This document shows positions 26,353 through 35,250 of a stretch of DNA of 64,000 nt, in pieces (the stretch's first letter is position 1; the number at the start of each line of letters is the position of its first letter). The position numbers were made by a program, and so were the translations under genes. The notes beneath the pieces were generated by a model, which worked only from the letters and a program-made list of their open reading frames with translations, ran no database searches and was not told the origin of the DNA. Source of the stretch: Duodenibacillus sp. (GTDB taxonomy: Bacteria > Pseudomonadota > Gammaproteobacteria > Burkholderiales > Burkholderiaceae_F); NCBI GenBank assembly GCA_017628205.1, contig JAGBZO010000045.1, positions 62,001 to 126,000 of the forward strand, read 5' to 3'.

Positions 26353-27699
26353 TTATTGACGCAGTTCGACGGAACCGCTCAACTTCACTTCGCGTTTGGC
26401 GTAAGGAATTTCGATTCCTTCTTCCGCAAAACGGACGAGGATTTCCTTCATGATTGCGGACTTCAAACCACCTGTACCTTTTTCCGGATCCTTCACCCAG
26501 AAGCTCCCCTTGATGTCCACGCCGTCGGCGCCGAAATTGGTGATAAGAGTGGAGGGTTTGCGATCCTTCAATACGCGATCCTGACGCATGAGAATATCGA
26601 GCAAAACGGCTTGTGCACGGGTGATATCGCTTTCGTATGCAACGGAAACCGTGACGGAGTGCAGGCAGTCTGTTTCCGTGAAAGAGAAGTTTTTGATAGT
26701 GCTCGTCACGAACGTTTCGTTCGGGACAATCACTTCTTCTCCGGCCAGATTGCGGATGACGGAGTAACGGGTGTTAATGCGCGTCACAACGCCCGAAAAG
26801 CCGGAGACTTCGACCAGATCGCCGATTTTGACGGAGCGGTCGAACAAGATAATGAAACCAGAGATGTAGTTCGAGGCGATTTTTTGCATGCCGAAACCGA
26901 TGCCGACGCCGACCGCGCCACCAAAAACGGAGAGAATGGTCAGGTTGATTCCGACGCTCGACAGAGCGATCAACACGGCCAACACCATCAAGGCGACACG
27001 GCTGAGGCGGGCCAGAACCATGCGAATGTTGGGTTCGAATTGAGAACTCATCAAGGCGGTTTCGCACAGGTGTGCCAACCAGTTGGCGATGGACAAGGTA
27101 CAGATGACGGTGAGCAGACCGACAAAAGCTGCCCAAAGAGTCAAGTCGGCCGAGCCGATCGGCAATGACGTTTGCTTCATGGCCGTCACGATGTCAGAAA
27201 GAACGCCGAGCATGTACAAGAAGGCCAAAATCCAAAAGACGGTGGATACCAGACGACGGCAGAACGGACCGAAAAAGCGCGGACTGATCATGCCCGAAAG
27301 CACGTTGAGCAAAACCAACAACAGCGCCCAGGCATACAAAATGGAGTAAGACAAACGCACAAAGACCAAGCGAGTCTCAGGGGCTATCACTCCCAACGTC
27401 TTTAACGACAAGACGGAAAGGGCCAGCAACGACGCCGAGATGCAGGAGAACAGAATCCCTTTGAGAACATGCAACAAAAAGAGCTTGAAGTGGTTGATCA
27501 GGCCAATGTCGGGGATGCTCTCTTTGATGAGGCGCAGGCGGGCGATGAGAGAACGGGAACAGAGCAGCGATATGCCCATTGCCAGAGCAATGGCCAAGAA
27601 TTGATATATGGCGGTCGGTTCCGTAAATTCGGAATGAATCGAGTTGGCGATGTTGCTGACCATCTCGATAAACGGATAGCTAGTGGAACTGGCGGTCAT
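26353..27699 (-). CDS. MscS-family mechanosensitive channel
   Basis: 448 residues from the ATG at 27699 with AGGA six bases upstream; the frame continues upstream only through the ychF hairpin, so longer starts are unlikely. Five or six membrane segments cover residues about 15-300. The MscS pore helix and beta domain follow: FGGAVGVGIGFGMQKIASNY, then DRSVKIGDLVEVSGFSG and GEEVIVPNETFV. It protects against hypo-osmotic shock in related proteins. More membrane segments than E. coli MscS, closer to the YbdG/YnaI kind. Confidence 0.92.
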   Translation of the reverse strand: MTASSTSYPFIEMVSNIANSIHSEFTEPTAIYQFLAIALAMGISLLCSRSLIARLRLIKESIPDIGLINHFKLFLLHVLKGILFSCISASLLALSVLSLKTLGVIAPETRLVFVRLSYSILYAWALLLVLLNVLSGMISPRFFGPFCRRLVSTVFWILAFLYMLGVLSDIVTAMKQTSLPIGSADLTLWAAFVGLLTVICTLSIANWLAHLCETALMSSQFEPNIRMVLARLSRVALMVLAVLIALSSVGINLTILSVFGGAVGVGIGFGMQKIASNYISGFIILFDRSVKIGDLVEVSGFSGVVTRINTRYSVIRNLAGEEVIVPNETFVTSTIKNFSFTETDCLHSVTVSVAYESDITRAQAVLLDILMRQDRVLKDRKPSTLITNFGADGVDIKGSFWVKDPEKGTGGLKSAIMKEILVRFAEEGIEIPYAKREVKLSGSVELRQ

Positions 27700-27771
27700 G
27701 GGGTTCCTGTCGATGAAAAATGCGGTGCGTGACACGCGTACGGAAAAGAGGGATGTTAGGACATCTGACAA

Positions 27772-27802
27772 GTAAGCCTCGGACATCGTATCCGAGGCTT
27801 AC
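27772..27802 (-). terminator. hairpin after ychF
   Basis: A perfect 12-bp stem GTAAGCCTCGGA / TCCGAGGCTTAC with a seven-base loop lies 33 bases past the ychF stop. The following minus-strand tract is not U-rich, so termination may be incomplete. Confidence 0.55.
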
Positions 27803-27834
27803 AAGAGTAGGCCGAGTTTTACAAAATCACGGGG

Positions 27835-28929
27835 TTAGACGTTGAACAGGAAGTTCATGACGTCGCCGTCGCGGACGATGTAATCCTTGCCTTCGGCTCG
27901 CATTTTACCCGCTTCCTGAGCGCCCTTTTCACCCTTGAAGGCGATGAAATCTTCATAGGCGATGGTTTGAGCACGAATGAAACCGCGTTCGAAGTCGGTG
28001 TGAATGACGCCGGCCGCTTGCGGAGCCGTGTCACCCTTGTGAATGGTCCATGCGCGCACTTCCTTGACGCCGGCGGTGAAATACGTTTGCAAACCCAACA
28101 GATCGTAACCGGCGCGAATGACGCGATCCAAGCCGGGTTCGCTCATGCCCATGTCTGCCAAGAACATTTCTTTGTCTTCTTCGTCCAAATCGGCGATTTC
28201 GGCTTCCATACGGGCGCAAACGGCAACGACGGGAGCGTGTTCGCCGGCGGCCAATTCCTTGACGGCGTCGAGCAAAGGATTGTTTTCAAAGCCGTGGTCT
28301 TCGACGTTGGCGACGTACATGACGGGCTTCATCGTCAACAGGAACAAGGGACGGAGCTGCGCCTTTTCTTCATCCGACAAATCGACGGAGCGGGCCGGAC
28401 GACCTTCGTTAAGTACGGGTTGAACCTTTTCCAAGGCCTTGACGAGCTTGAGCGCGTCCTTGTCGCCACCGGAGCGGGCCTGCTTGGCGTAACGCGTCAA
28501 CGCTTTTTCAACGGAAGCCAAGTCAGCCAGGGCCAGTTCGGTATTGATCACCTCGATGTCTTCCACGGGGTTGATATGGCCGGCGACGTGAACGATGTTT
28601 TCGTCGTTAAAGCAACGAACGATATGAGCGATGGCGTCGCATTCGCGAATGTTGGCCAAGAACTGGTTGCCGAGGCCTTCGCCCTTGCTGGCGCCGGCTA
28701 CAAGACCGGCAATGTCGACGAATTCAACGGTGGCGGGCACGGTACGTTCGGGCTTGACGATTTCAGCCAACGCATCCATACGAGGATCGGGAACTTCGAC
28801 GATACCGACGTTCGGTTCGATCGTGCAGAACGGATAGTTTTCCGCCGCAATCCCGGCCTTGGTCAAAGCATTGAAAATCGTGGACTTACCGACGTTGGGC
28901 AAACCAACGATACCGCATTTCAATCCCAT
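27835..28929 (-). CDS. ychF: ribosome-binding ATPase YchF
   Basis: 364 residues, standard length. An Obg-family P-loop protein that prefers ATP. Motifs: G1 GLPNVGKST (8-16), [19 protein letters not shown] (switch II), the NxxE-type specificity motif in VANVEDHG, and the C-terminal TGS domain ([20 protein letters not shown], ending [11 protein letters not shown]). Linked to ribosome quality control and oxidative stress responses. It follows the DUF523 gene by 47 bases. Confidence 0.97.
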   Translation of the reverse strand: MGLKCGIVGLPNVGKSTIFNALTKAGIAAENYPFCTIEPNVGIVEVPDPRMDALAEIVKPERTVPATVEFVDIAGLVAGASKGEGLGNQFLANIRECDAIAHIVRCFNDENIVHVAGHINPVEDIEVINTELALADLASVEKALTRYAKQARSGGDKDALKLVKALEKVQPVLNEGRPARSVDLSDEEKAQLRPLFLLTMKPVMYVANVEDHGFENNPLLDAVKELAAGEHAPVVAVCARMEAEIADLDEEDKEMFLADMGMSEPGLDRVIRAGYDLLGLQTYFTAGVKEVRAWTIHKGDTAPQAAGVIHTDFERGFIRAQTIAYEDFIAFKGEKGAQEAGKMRAEGKDYIVRDGDVMNFLFNV

Positions 28930-28976
28930 TTTTTACTGATTCCTTGTTCGAGGTTTTAAAAGGTCTAATCCATTAA

Positions 28977-29483
28977 TTATGAATGATTTTGCAGGCTTTC
29001 GGCAAAATCAATGGCGGCATCGAGCTCGTCTTCTTCAAAGATGTGAATGCCGTTTTGGCTGAGCAATGCAGCCGTCACGCCCATACCGTCGATCAAGCGG
29101 GAGCTAAAAGTGCCGTCGTAGACTTGCTTGGCGCCGCAAGAAGGACTGCGGCTTTTCAAGACGGCTACCTTGACGTTGCAGCGCTGAGCCAGAGCCAGGG
29201 CGGCTTGTGCGCCCTTGACATAAGCGGCGGTGACGTCCTGACCGTCGGCACTGACGACCGTCCCTCGACCGATCAGGACGTCCTGAGCGCAACTGCCGGG
29301 AGCGATTTCGGCAGGGGCACGGGGCACGTCGAGACCGCCGGCGCATTCGGGACAGATGACGGCGATTTCTCCGCAATTGAGCATCTGATGCAGACGACGG
29401 TTGACGATGCTAGGACCGTTTTTGGCATCGTAACGACAGCATTGTCCAACCAAACAAGCGCTCATGAAGAGTTTGATAGCCAT
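28977..29483 (-). CDS. DUF523-family protein
   Basis: 168 residues from the ATG at 29483, which has AGGAG seven bases upstream; the longer frame overlaps pth and is rejected. DUF523 proteins have conserved cysteines, here SACLVGQCCRYD (Cys10, 15, 16), CPECAGGL and KSRSPSCGAKQVYDG, suggesting metal or Fe-S binding. No function is established. It is inserted between pth and ychF, which are usually adjacent. Confidence 0.88.
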   Translation of the reverse strand: MAIKLFMSACLVGQCCRYDAKNGPSIVNRRLHQMLNCGEIAVICPECAGGLDVPRAPAEIAPGSCAQDVLIGRGTVVSADGQDVTAAYVKGAQAALALAQRCNVKVAVLKSRSPSCGAKQVYDGTFSSRLIDGMGVTAALLSQNGIHIFEEDELDAAIDFAESLQNHS

Positions 29484-29500
29484 AATGATTCTCCTGTCAA

Positions 29501-30145
29501 TCAAGCATTCTCGGGGGTGGGTTGGGAGGCCGGCTTTTGCTTGGGCGGATTTGCGTATTTCATGATCGAGCGTTGAACCCGATCCAAACTGCCGCTGGCC
29601 ATGTTTTCCACGGTTTTGAGTGCGGCGTCGATGCACGTCTCGATTTGCTCGGCATGTTCGGCCGACGGTTGTCCGAGCACCCAGTCGTGGACTTGTTGTT
29701 GCGGGCAGAAGACGCGAGGGTGACCGATGCCGATGCGCAGCCGCCAAAAATTGGGGGTGGACAATTTAGCCGAAATGTCCTTGAGACCGTTGTGGCCGGC
29801 GTTGCCCCCGCCCAACTTGATCTTCATGCAACCAGGAACAACGTCAAGTTCGTCATGCACGACCATGATTTCTTCCGGGGTGATTTTGAAATAGGCGGCC
29901 AATGCTTGAACGGCTGAACCGGATAGGTTCATGTACGTCGTTGGCTTGAGCAACCAAACGTCGCCGTCCTTGCAGTGAATCCGTGCCGTATCGCCGAAAA
30001 ACTTCATGTCGGCGGAAAATCGTACGCCGGCCTGACGGGCCAAACGGTCGACAAACCAAAATCCGATGTTGTGACGCGTATCGCGATACGCGTCACCCGG
30101 ATTGCCCAAACCGACGATCAAACGAATGGGAAGAGTATTTGCCAT
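29501..30145 (-). CDS. pth: peptidyl-tRNA hydrolase
   Basis: 214 residues from the ATG at 30145 (a TTG two codons earlier is less likely). It releases peptides from prematurely dropped peptidyl-tRNA. GLGNPGDAYRDTRHNIGFW holds the catalytic His25 and the conserved Asn15. Further motifs: PTTYMNLSGSAV, VVHDELD and GGGNAGHNGLKDI. A C-terminal Pro/Lys-rich tail of about 15 residues is extra. Confidence 0.96.
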   Translation of the reverse strand: MANTLPIRLIVGLGNPGDAYRDTRHNIGFWFVDRLARQAGVRFSADMKFFGDTARIHCKDGDVWLLKPTTYMNLSGSAVQALAAYFKITPEEIMVVHDELDVVPGCMKIKLGGGNAGHNGLKDISAKLSTPNFWRLRIGIGHPRVFCPQQQVHDWVLGQPSAEHAEQIETCIDAALKTVENMASGSLDRVQRSIMKYANPPKQKPASQPTPENA

Positions 30146-30166
30146 GGTCAACGCAACCGAAATGGA

Positions 30167-31918
30167 TTATTCATCGAAACGAGACTTGCGCGGCTCGCGC
30201 TTGGGGGCGCGTTCGCGGCGTTCGTAATGGCCGCGCTTGCCGTCTTGTTCGACGTCTCGATAGCCTGCCGAACGCTTGGGTTGATCCTTTTTCACCGTTA
30301 CGTTGCGGCCCTTGATCGTTGTTTCGCGCAACGCCGTGATGACGGCCATGGCCACGGGAGAGTCCACTTCGACCAGACTGAAGCGATCCGAAATTTCGAT
30401 CGCGCCGATGCGGCGGCTGGCGATGCCGGCTTCATTGGCAATGGCGCCGACGATGTCGCCCGGCTTGATGCCCATTTCGCGACCAGCGCCGATAAAGATG
30501 CGGGTCATGCCTTGCTCGGCTTCTCGGTTGGACATGCGTTCGCGCGGCTTGTCAGAGAGCGGGCGCTTCTTGCGTTCGAACGGCGTGACGGTCGGGATTT
30601 CGTCCTCGTCCTGTTGACCGCCGGCCAAACGATCGGCGTAGGCGATGGCAGCGGCAGCAACGTCGAAAACGTCGGCGTCTTCGCAAAGCTGTTCGACCAA
30701 AACGCGGTACTTGTCGAAGTTGTCCGCCAACAGTTCTTCGTTGACGGCGGCACGGGTCAATTCCATACGCTTGGCACGAACGTCGGTTACGCTCGGTACG
30801 CTGCGCAATTCAATCTTGGCCTTGGTAATGCCTTCCAACGAACGCAACTGGCGGTGTTCGCGCGGTTCCAACACCGTGATGGCCACGCCGGAGCGGCCGG
30901 CTCGGCCGGTGCGGCCAATACGATGGACGTAGGTTTCAAGCGAAGCGGGGATGCCGAAATTGATGACGTGCGTGACATTGTCCAAATCGATGCCGCGGGC
31001 GGCGACGTCGGTGGCGACGACCACTTCCAACGTACCGTTTTTCGCACGCTTCATCACGCGATCGCGAGAGGCCTGATCCAAACCGCCGTGCAAAGCTTCG
31101 ACAGTGAAGCCGCGGTGACGCAAACCTTCGGTCACTTCGTCGACCTCATTGCGGGTACGAGCGAAAACAATGGCCAATTCAGACGATTCAACGTCCAAAA
31201 TACGACCGAGCGCGGCCAAACGGTGGGCGCGACCAACCATATAAGCGATTTGAGGAACGCGGGGCACTTCACCTTCGGACGTTTTTTCACGCGCGATGAC
31301 GATGTGATCCGGATCTTTCAAATGCGAGTCGGCGATGGCTTGAATGCGAGAGGGCAACGTGGCCGAGAACAAGGCGGTTTGGTGTTGTTCGGGCAATGCT
31401 TGCAAAATGGCGTCGAGCTCGTCGGCAAAGCCCATGTCCAACATTTCGTCGGCTTCGTCCAATACGAGAGCCTGAATGTTGGACAGATCCAGCGTGCCAC
31501 GAGCGATGTGATCCAACGCGCGTCCAGGCGTGGCGACGACGACGTGCACGCCGCGTTGCAACAAACGGATCTGACGGCCGTATTCCTGACCGCCGTAAAT
31601 TGGGGCGACGCGAATGCCGATGTTCTTGCCGAAATTAATGAAGCTTTCGGCAACCTGCAGACAGAGTTCTCGGGTGGGGGTCAAGATCATCACCAACGGC
31701 GTGCTCGCTTCGGATCCGACGATGTAACGCTCGATCAAAGGCAAGGCGAAAGCGGCGGTTTTCCCAGTGCCGGTGGCGGCTTGTCCGAGAACGTCTCGGC
31801 CGTTGAGCAAGCTCGGGATTGCGGACGTTTGAATCGGAGTGGGTTCTTCGTAGCCGAGTTCGGTCAGAGCAGACGCGATACCTTCGGAAAGACCGAGAGC
31901 AGAAAACGCATTGGTCAT
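30167..31918 (-). CDS. deaD: DEAD-box RNA helicase DeaD/CsdA
   Basis: 583 residues from the ATG at 31918. The helicase core has ATGTGKT (motif I, about 48-54), DEAD, SAT and HRIGRTGRAGR. The C-terminal DbpA-type RNA-binding domain (FIGAGREMGIKPGDIVGAIA) and a basic Arg/Lys tail follow, as in CsdA, which helps ribosome assembly and cold adaptation. It is 21 bases before pth and may be cotranscribed with it. An antisense frame of over 600 codons here is a shadow. Confidence 0.94.
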   Translation of the reverse strand: MTNAFSALGLSEGIASALTELGYEEPTPIQTSAIPSLLNGRDVLGQAATGTGKTAAFALPLIERYIVGSEASTPLVMILTPTRELCLQVAESFINFGKNIGIRVAPIYGGQEYGRQIRLLQRGVHVVVATPGRALDHIARGTLDLSNIQALVLDEADEMLDMGFADELDAILQALPEQHQTALFSATLPSRIQAIADSHLKDPDHIVIAREKTSEGEVPRVPQIAYMVGRAHRLAALGRILDVESSELAIVFARTRNEVDEVTEGLRHRGFTVEALHGGLDQASRDRVMKRAKNGTLEVVVATDVAARGIDLDNVTHVINFGIPASLETYVHRIGRTGRAGRSGVAITVLEPREHRQLRSLEGITKAKIELRSVPSVTDVRAKRMELTRAAVNEELLADNFDKYRVLVEQLCEDADVFDVAAAAIAYADRLAGGQQDEDEIPTVTPFERKKRPLSDKPRERMSNREAEQGMTRIFIGAGREMGIKPGDIVGAIANEAGIASRRIGAIEISDRFSLVEVDSPVAMAVITALRETTIKGRNVTVKKDQPKRSAGYRDVEQDGKRGHYERRERAPKREPRKSRFDE

Positions 31919-31949
31919 GGTCTTAAACAATTCCAGTAAAGAGATAAAT

Positions 31950-31999
31950 AAAAAAGGCTCGTCTTCGTCCCCATATTGACGGGGTCGATGACGAACCTT
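31950..31999 (-). terminator. terminator of rplY
   Basis: A long imperfect stem (AAGGTTCGTC ... GACGAGCCTT with inner CCCC/GGGG) is followed on the minus strand by TTTTTATTTATC, just past the rplY stop. Confidence 0.75.
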
Positions 32000-32020
32000 G
32001 TAACCTAGCGACGGATGCTA

Positions 32021-32587
32021 TTAGGCAGCTTCGCCACCGCCGAGGGTAGTCACGGAAGCGACGGGCAATTCCGGCGTAACAGCGGCTACGTTAGCGGGCA
32101 GAGCCAAGTCGGCAACGCGCAAGGTGGTCTGGCTGGTCATGCCAGAGAGATCGACGGAGATGAATTCCGGCAAGTCCTTGGGCAAGCAAGAAACTTCGAT
32201 AGAGTTGACCAAGTGGCTGATGAAGCCCTTGTCGAACTTAACGGCCGGGCTGTTTTCGCCGCCGAAGAAGTGCAGCGGAACGCGCATCGTTACGTTGGCG
32301 TTGGCGTCAATGCGCTGGAAGTCGAGGTGCAAAACCTGGTTCTTCCAGGGGTGCATCTGGAAAGCACGCAAAACAACGAGTTCTTCCTGACCGTCCAATT
32401 CCATCGTGAGAATGGTGGAGTGGAACTTTTCCTTCTGCAAGGCGTAGAACATTTCGTTGTGATCGATTTCGATCATGGAAGCGGGAACGTTGTTACCGTA
32501 AACGATAGCGGGAACCTTAGCTTCGCGACGCAGGCGGCGGCTCGCACTCGTACCCTGATCCTTACGCGAGGAGGCGACGAATTTCAT
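32021..32587 (-). CDS. rplY: ribosomal protein L25 (Ctc/TL5 form)
   Basis: 188 residues: an N-terminal 5S rRNA-binding L25 domain (SASRRLRREAKVPAIVYGN) plus the C-terminal extension of the Ctc form (RVPLHFFGGENSPAVKFDKG). Ends with an Ala/Glu tail. It follows prs, with a terminator-like hairpin between the two genes. Confidence 0.95.
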   Translation of the reverse strand: MKFVASSRKDQGTSASRRLRREAKVPAIVYGNNVPASMIEIDHNEMFYALQKEKFHSTILTMELDGQEELVVLRAFQMHPWKNQVLHLDFQRIDANANVTMRVPLHFFGGENSPAVKFDKGFISHLVNSIEVSCLPKDLPEFISVDLSGMTSQTTLRVADLALPANVAAVTPELPVASVTTLGGGEAA

Positions 32588-32612
32588 GAGGATTACTCCA
32601 AAAAAGTTTAGT

Positions 32613-32648
32613 CAAAAAAGTGCCCGTAACCGCGACCAGTCACGGGCA
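32613..32648 (-). terminator. hairpin between prs and rplY
   Basis: TGCCCGT / ACGGGCA stem (32621-32627 with 32642-32648) is followed on the minus strand by CTTTTTTG. It should end most prs transcripts, with rplY expressed by read-through or from its own promoter. Confidence 0.7.
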
Positions 32649-32658
32649 GAGTTTGGTT

Positions 32659-33609
32659 TTACTCGGTAAACAAAGCGCTTACAGAGTCATCTCGAGAAAT
32701 ACGAGAAATGGTTTCGCTGAACAAAGCCGCGCAGCTGACCTGGCGGATCTTCGAACAAGCGGCTGCTTCGGCGTTCAACGGGATCGTATCGGTAACGACC
32801 AGTTCGTCCAAAGCGGAATTCGTAATGCGTTCTACGGCGGCGCCGGAGAGAACGGGGTGGGCAATGTAAGCGACGACGCGCTTGGCACCGCGGTCCTTCA
32901 AAGCCTTGGCGGCATTGCACAGCGTGCCGGCCGTATCCACCATGTCGTCGGTGATCACGCAAGAATGACCGTTGACGTCACCGATGATGTTCATGATTTC
33001 GGCAACGTTGGCACGCGGACGACGCTTGTCGATGATTGCCAAGTCCGCGCCGATTTCCTTTGCCATGGCGCGGGCGCGCAAGACGCCGCCGACGTCAGGG
33101 GAGACAACCATCAAGTCTTCGTAATTCTGCTGCTGCAAATCGTTGAGCAGGATCGGCGTGGAGTAGATATTGTCTACGGGAACGTCGAAGAAGCCCTGAA
33201 TCTGGTCGGCATGCAGATCCATCGTCAACACGCGGTCAACGCCGATGCTCTGGAGCATGTTGGCGACAACCTTGGCGGAAATGGCAACGCGAGCGGAGCG
33301 CGGGCGGCGATCCTGGCGAGCATAACCGTAGTACGGCATGACGGCGGTAATGCGACGAGCGGAGGCGCGACGCAGTGCGTCGACCATGATCATCAATTCC
33401 ATGAGGTTGTCGTTGGTCGGAGCACAGGTGCTCTGAATAACGTAAACGTCGCTGCCGCGAACGGATTCGTTGATTTCAACCATTACTTCGCCATCGGAGA
33501 AGCGATTGACCTTCGCGCGACCCAGCGGGATACCCAAGTGTTGCGATACAGCGTTCGCCAGTTGCGGATTGGCATTGCCAGTGAAGATCTTCAGGCTAGT
33601 AGGAGACAT
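32659..33609 (-). CDS. prs: ribose-phosphate pyrophosphokinase
   Basis: 316 residues. Makes PRPP from ribose-5-phosphate and ATP. Class I features: [38 protein letters not shown] and the PRPP loop [13 protein letters not shown]. It follows the tRNA-Gln and ispE-lolB genes in the same direction, a typical betaproteobacterial order. Confidence 0.97.
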   Translation of the reverse strand: MSPTSLKIFTGNANPQLANAVSQHLGIPLGRAKVNRFSDGEVMVEINESVRGSDVYVIQSTCAPTNDNLMELMIMVDALRRASARRITAVMPYYGYARQDRRPRSARVAISAKVVANMLQSIGVDRVLTMDLHADQIQGFFDVPVDNIYSTPILLNDLQQQNYEDLMVVSPDVGGVLRARAMAKEIGADLAIIDKRRPRANVAEIMNIIGDVNGHSCVITDDMVDTAGTLCNAAKALKDRGAKRVVAYIAHPVLSGAAVERITNSALDELVVTDTIPLNAEAAACSKIRQVSCAALFSETISRISRDDSVSALFTE

Positions 33610-33749
33610 GGTGATGACTCGTCTGTTTTTTGCGCGTCCGTTCTCGAGCGAAAAGGACTGCGCGATAGTTCAACTTTCGGCCGGACGCCTGGGCGCCCTG
33701 TCGCCCCAATACGAAGAGGGAGCAAATTTGCTCCCACTCTTCATAAACT

Positions 33750-33825
33750 TGGCAGGGGAGGAAGGATTCGAACCTTCGTATGCCGGAATCAAAATCCGGT
33801 GCCTTAACCGCTTGGCGACACCCCT
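33750..33825 (-). tRNA. tRNA-Gln (anticodon TTG)
   Basis: 76 bases including an encoded CCA. The anticodon stem is CCGGA/TCCGG with loop TTTTGAT (anticodon TTG). The T arm is GAAGG-TTCGAAT-CCTTC. The acceptor stem AGGGGTG / CTCCCCT has one U-U mismatch at 6-67. It lies between ispE and prs on the same strand. Confidence 0.92.
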
Positions 33826-33844
33826 AAATCTTTTCTATTGTACT

Positions 33845-34705
33845 CTATCGTTCCACCCAGTGGTACAAAGGGTGTCGATCTAAAGTACTTACCGCAAAGC
33901 CTGATGCGTCGTCAGGAAGCATTTGCAGTTTTTTCCTAGCTTCTTCAAGCGTTGCCGCATGGGCGAATACCGCAGAACCGGAGCCTGTCATTCTGGCTCC
34001 AGCGCCCAAAAAATCCAAAGCGTCTTGAACGCCCTGATTTTGCATCACGACGACGGGTTGAAGGTCGTTGCGTCCCGGAAGTTCGGGCCACTCGGATGCC
34101 AGTAACGCTGAAAGGTTCGCTATTTTCAGCGATTTTGTGTTTCTTGTCAAGTGCTCGGATGAAAAAATCTTGCCCGTCGGAGTCGGCTCTTTCGGCATGA
34201 CGACGCTCCATGCGGAGGCGGGAATGTCGATGGGGGTGTGAATCTCTCCAATCCCTTGAACAAAGGACGTTTGGCCGTAAATGAAGAACGGCACGTCGGC
34301 CCCCAGCGACTCGCCCAGACGCATTAATTCGGCGAGGGACAGCCCCAACGACCAGAGGCGATTCAGGCCGATCAACGTGGTGGCGGCATCGCTTGAACCG
34401 CCTCCCATTCCGGCACCGGCGGGAATTCGTTTGGTGACGTTAATGTCGACTCCCGACGTGCAACCGGTATGCGCTTGCAACAGTCGGGCCGCGCGGACGC
34501 ATAGATCTTTGTCGACGTCGCCGATGATGTCGCCCTCGCGTTCGATCTTACCGTCGGTTCGCGGGCGCAAACCGACGTCGTCGGCCAAGTCGATCATAAA
34601 AAAGACGGACTCGAGCAAGTGATACCCGTCGGGGCGTCGCCCCGTTACATGCAAAAACAGGTTGAGTTTCGCCGGAGCGGGCAAGTGATCGCACTGCAAG
34701 GACAT
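33845..34705 (-). CDS. ispE: 4-diphosphocytidyl-2-C-methyl-D-erythritol kinase
   Basis: 286 residues. GHMP kinase of the non-mevalonate isoprenoid pathway. N-terminal PAPAKLNLFLHVTGRRPDGYH with the catalytic region; ATP loop PAGAGMGGGSSDAATTL; C-terminal MTGSGSAVFA. Between lolB and the tRNA-Gln gene, five bases from lolB. Confidence 0.96.
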   Translation of the reverse strand: MSLQCDHLPAPAKLNLFLHVTGRRPDGYHLLESVFFMIDLADDVGLRPRTDGKIEREGDIIGDVDKDLCVRAARLLQAHTGCTSGVDINVTKRIPAGAGMGGGSSDAATTLIGLNRLWSLGLSLAELMRLGESLGADVPFFIYGQTSFVQGIGEIHTPIDIPASAWSVVMPKEPTPTGKIFSSEHLTRNTKSLKIANLSALLASEWPELPGRNDLQPVVVMQNQGVQDALDFLGAGARMTGSGSAVFAHAATLEEARKKLQMLPDDASGFAVSTLDRHPLYHWVER

Positions 34706-34710
34706 GGGAA

Positions 34711-35250
34711 TCAGCGCTGGTGTTCTTTAACGAGCATGAGAAGTTGGATCTGCGGCAACGATTTGCGTTGGCAGTCCAGTTTGACGTATTCGGGATCGCC
34801 GTTGGCATGGCGACGACGAATATCAATCTTCCAGTGTGCCTGTGTGAAGACGTCGTCGTTAATCTTTTCGGAAGGCAAACCGGCGGCGGGTATGCCCCTC
34901 AACCAGTCGGGCAGCATGTCCAACGGCACTTCGAAACCGAACAGGCGTTGGGACAGCTCCGCAACGTTTGCGGCGTGCATCTTTTCTTCTCCGCGTTCCA
35001 ACGTGGCGCCCTGGAGGTCGATCGTGACGCGTGCCGACGTACCACCGAGCGGGTTCGTGAGATTCAAACGAGTGGACTGTTCCGTGATTTCAAGGGTGTA
35101 ACCGCCTTGAACGCTGTCGGGACGCTTGCCGTCGAACGTTTTTAAATAAAAGTGACCGGAAAAACGTTCTGTTCCGCTCGGCAACGTGCTCGTTGCACAA
35201 CCGACTAAAAACAAGGGCAGGGCGGACAAAAGGGTGCGGCGCTTGATCAT
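34711..35250 (-). CDS. lolB: outer-membrane lipoprotein receptor LolB
   Basis: 179 residues. Lipobox LVGC with Cys18 after MIKRRTLLSALPLF. LolB accepts lipoproteins from LolA at the outer membrane. The beta-barrel-like domain fits in length: GHFYLKTFDG near the start, LTNPLGGTSARV in the middle and IQLLML at the end. The signal starts with KRRTLL, which is Tat-like but could be ordinary Sec. The ATG overlaps the TPR gene's stop by four bases. Confidence 0.9.
   Translation of the reverse strand: MIKRRTLLSALPLFLVGCATSTLPSGTERFSGHFYLKTFDGKRPDSVQGGYTLEITEQSTRLNLTNPLGGTSARVTIDLQGATLERGEEKMHAANVAELSQRLFGFEVPLDMLPDWLRGIPAAGLPSEKINDDVFTQAHWKIDIRRRHANGDPEYVKLDCQRKSLPQIQLLMLVKEHQR

Noticed and set aside
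29975..31939. 654-codon open frame on the plus strand across deaD and part of pth
   Set aside because: Antisense shadow; the minus strand holds intact deaD and pth.
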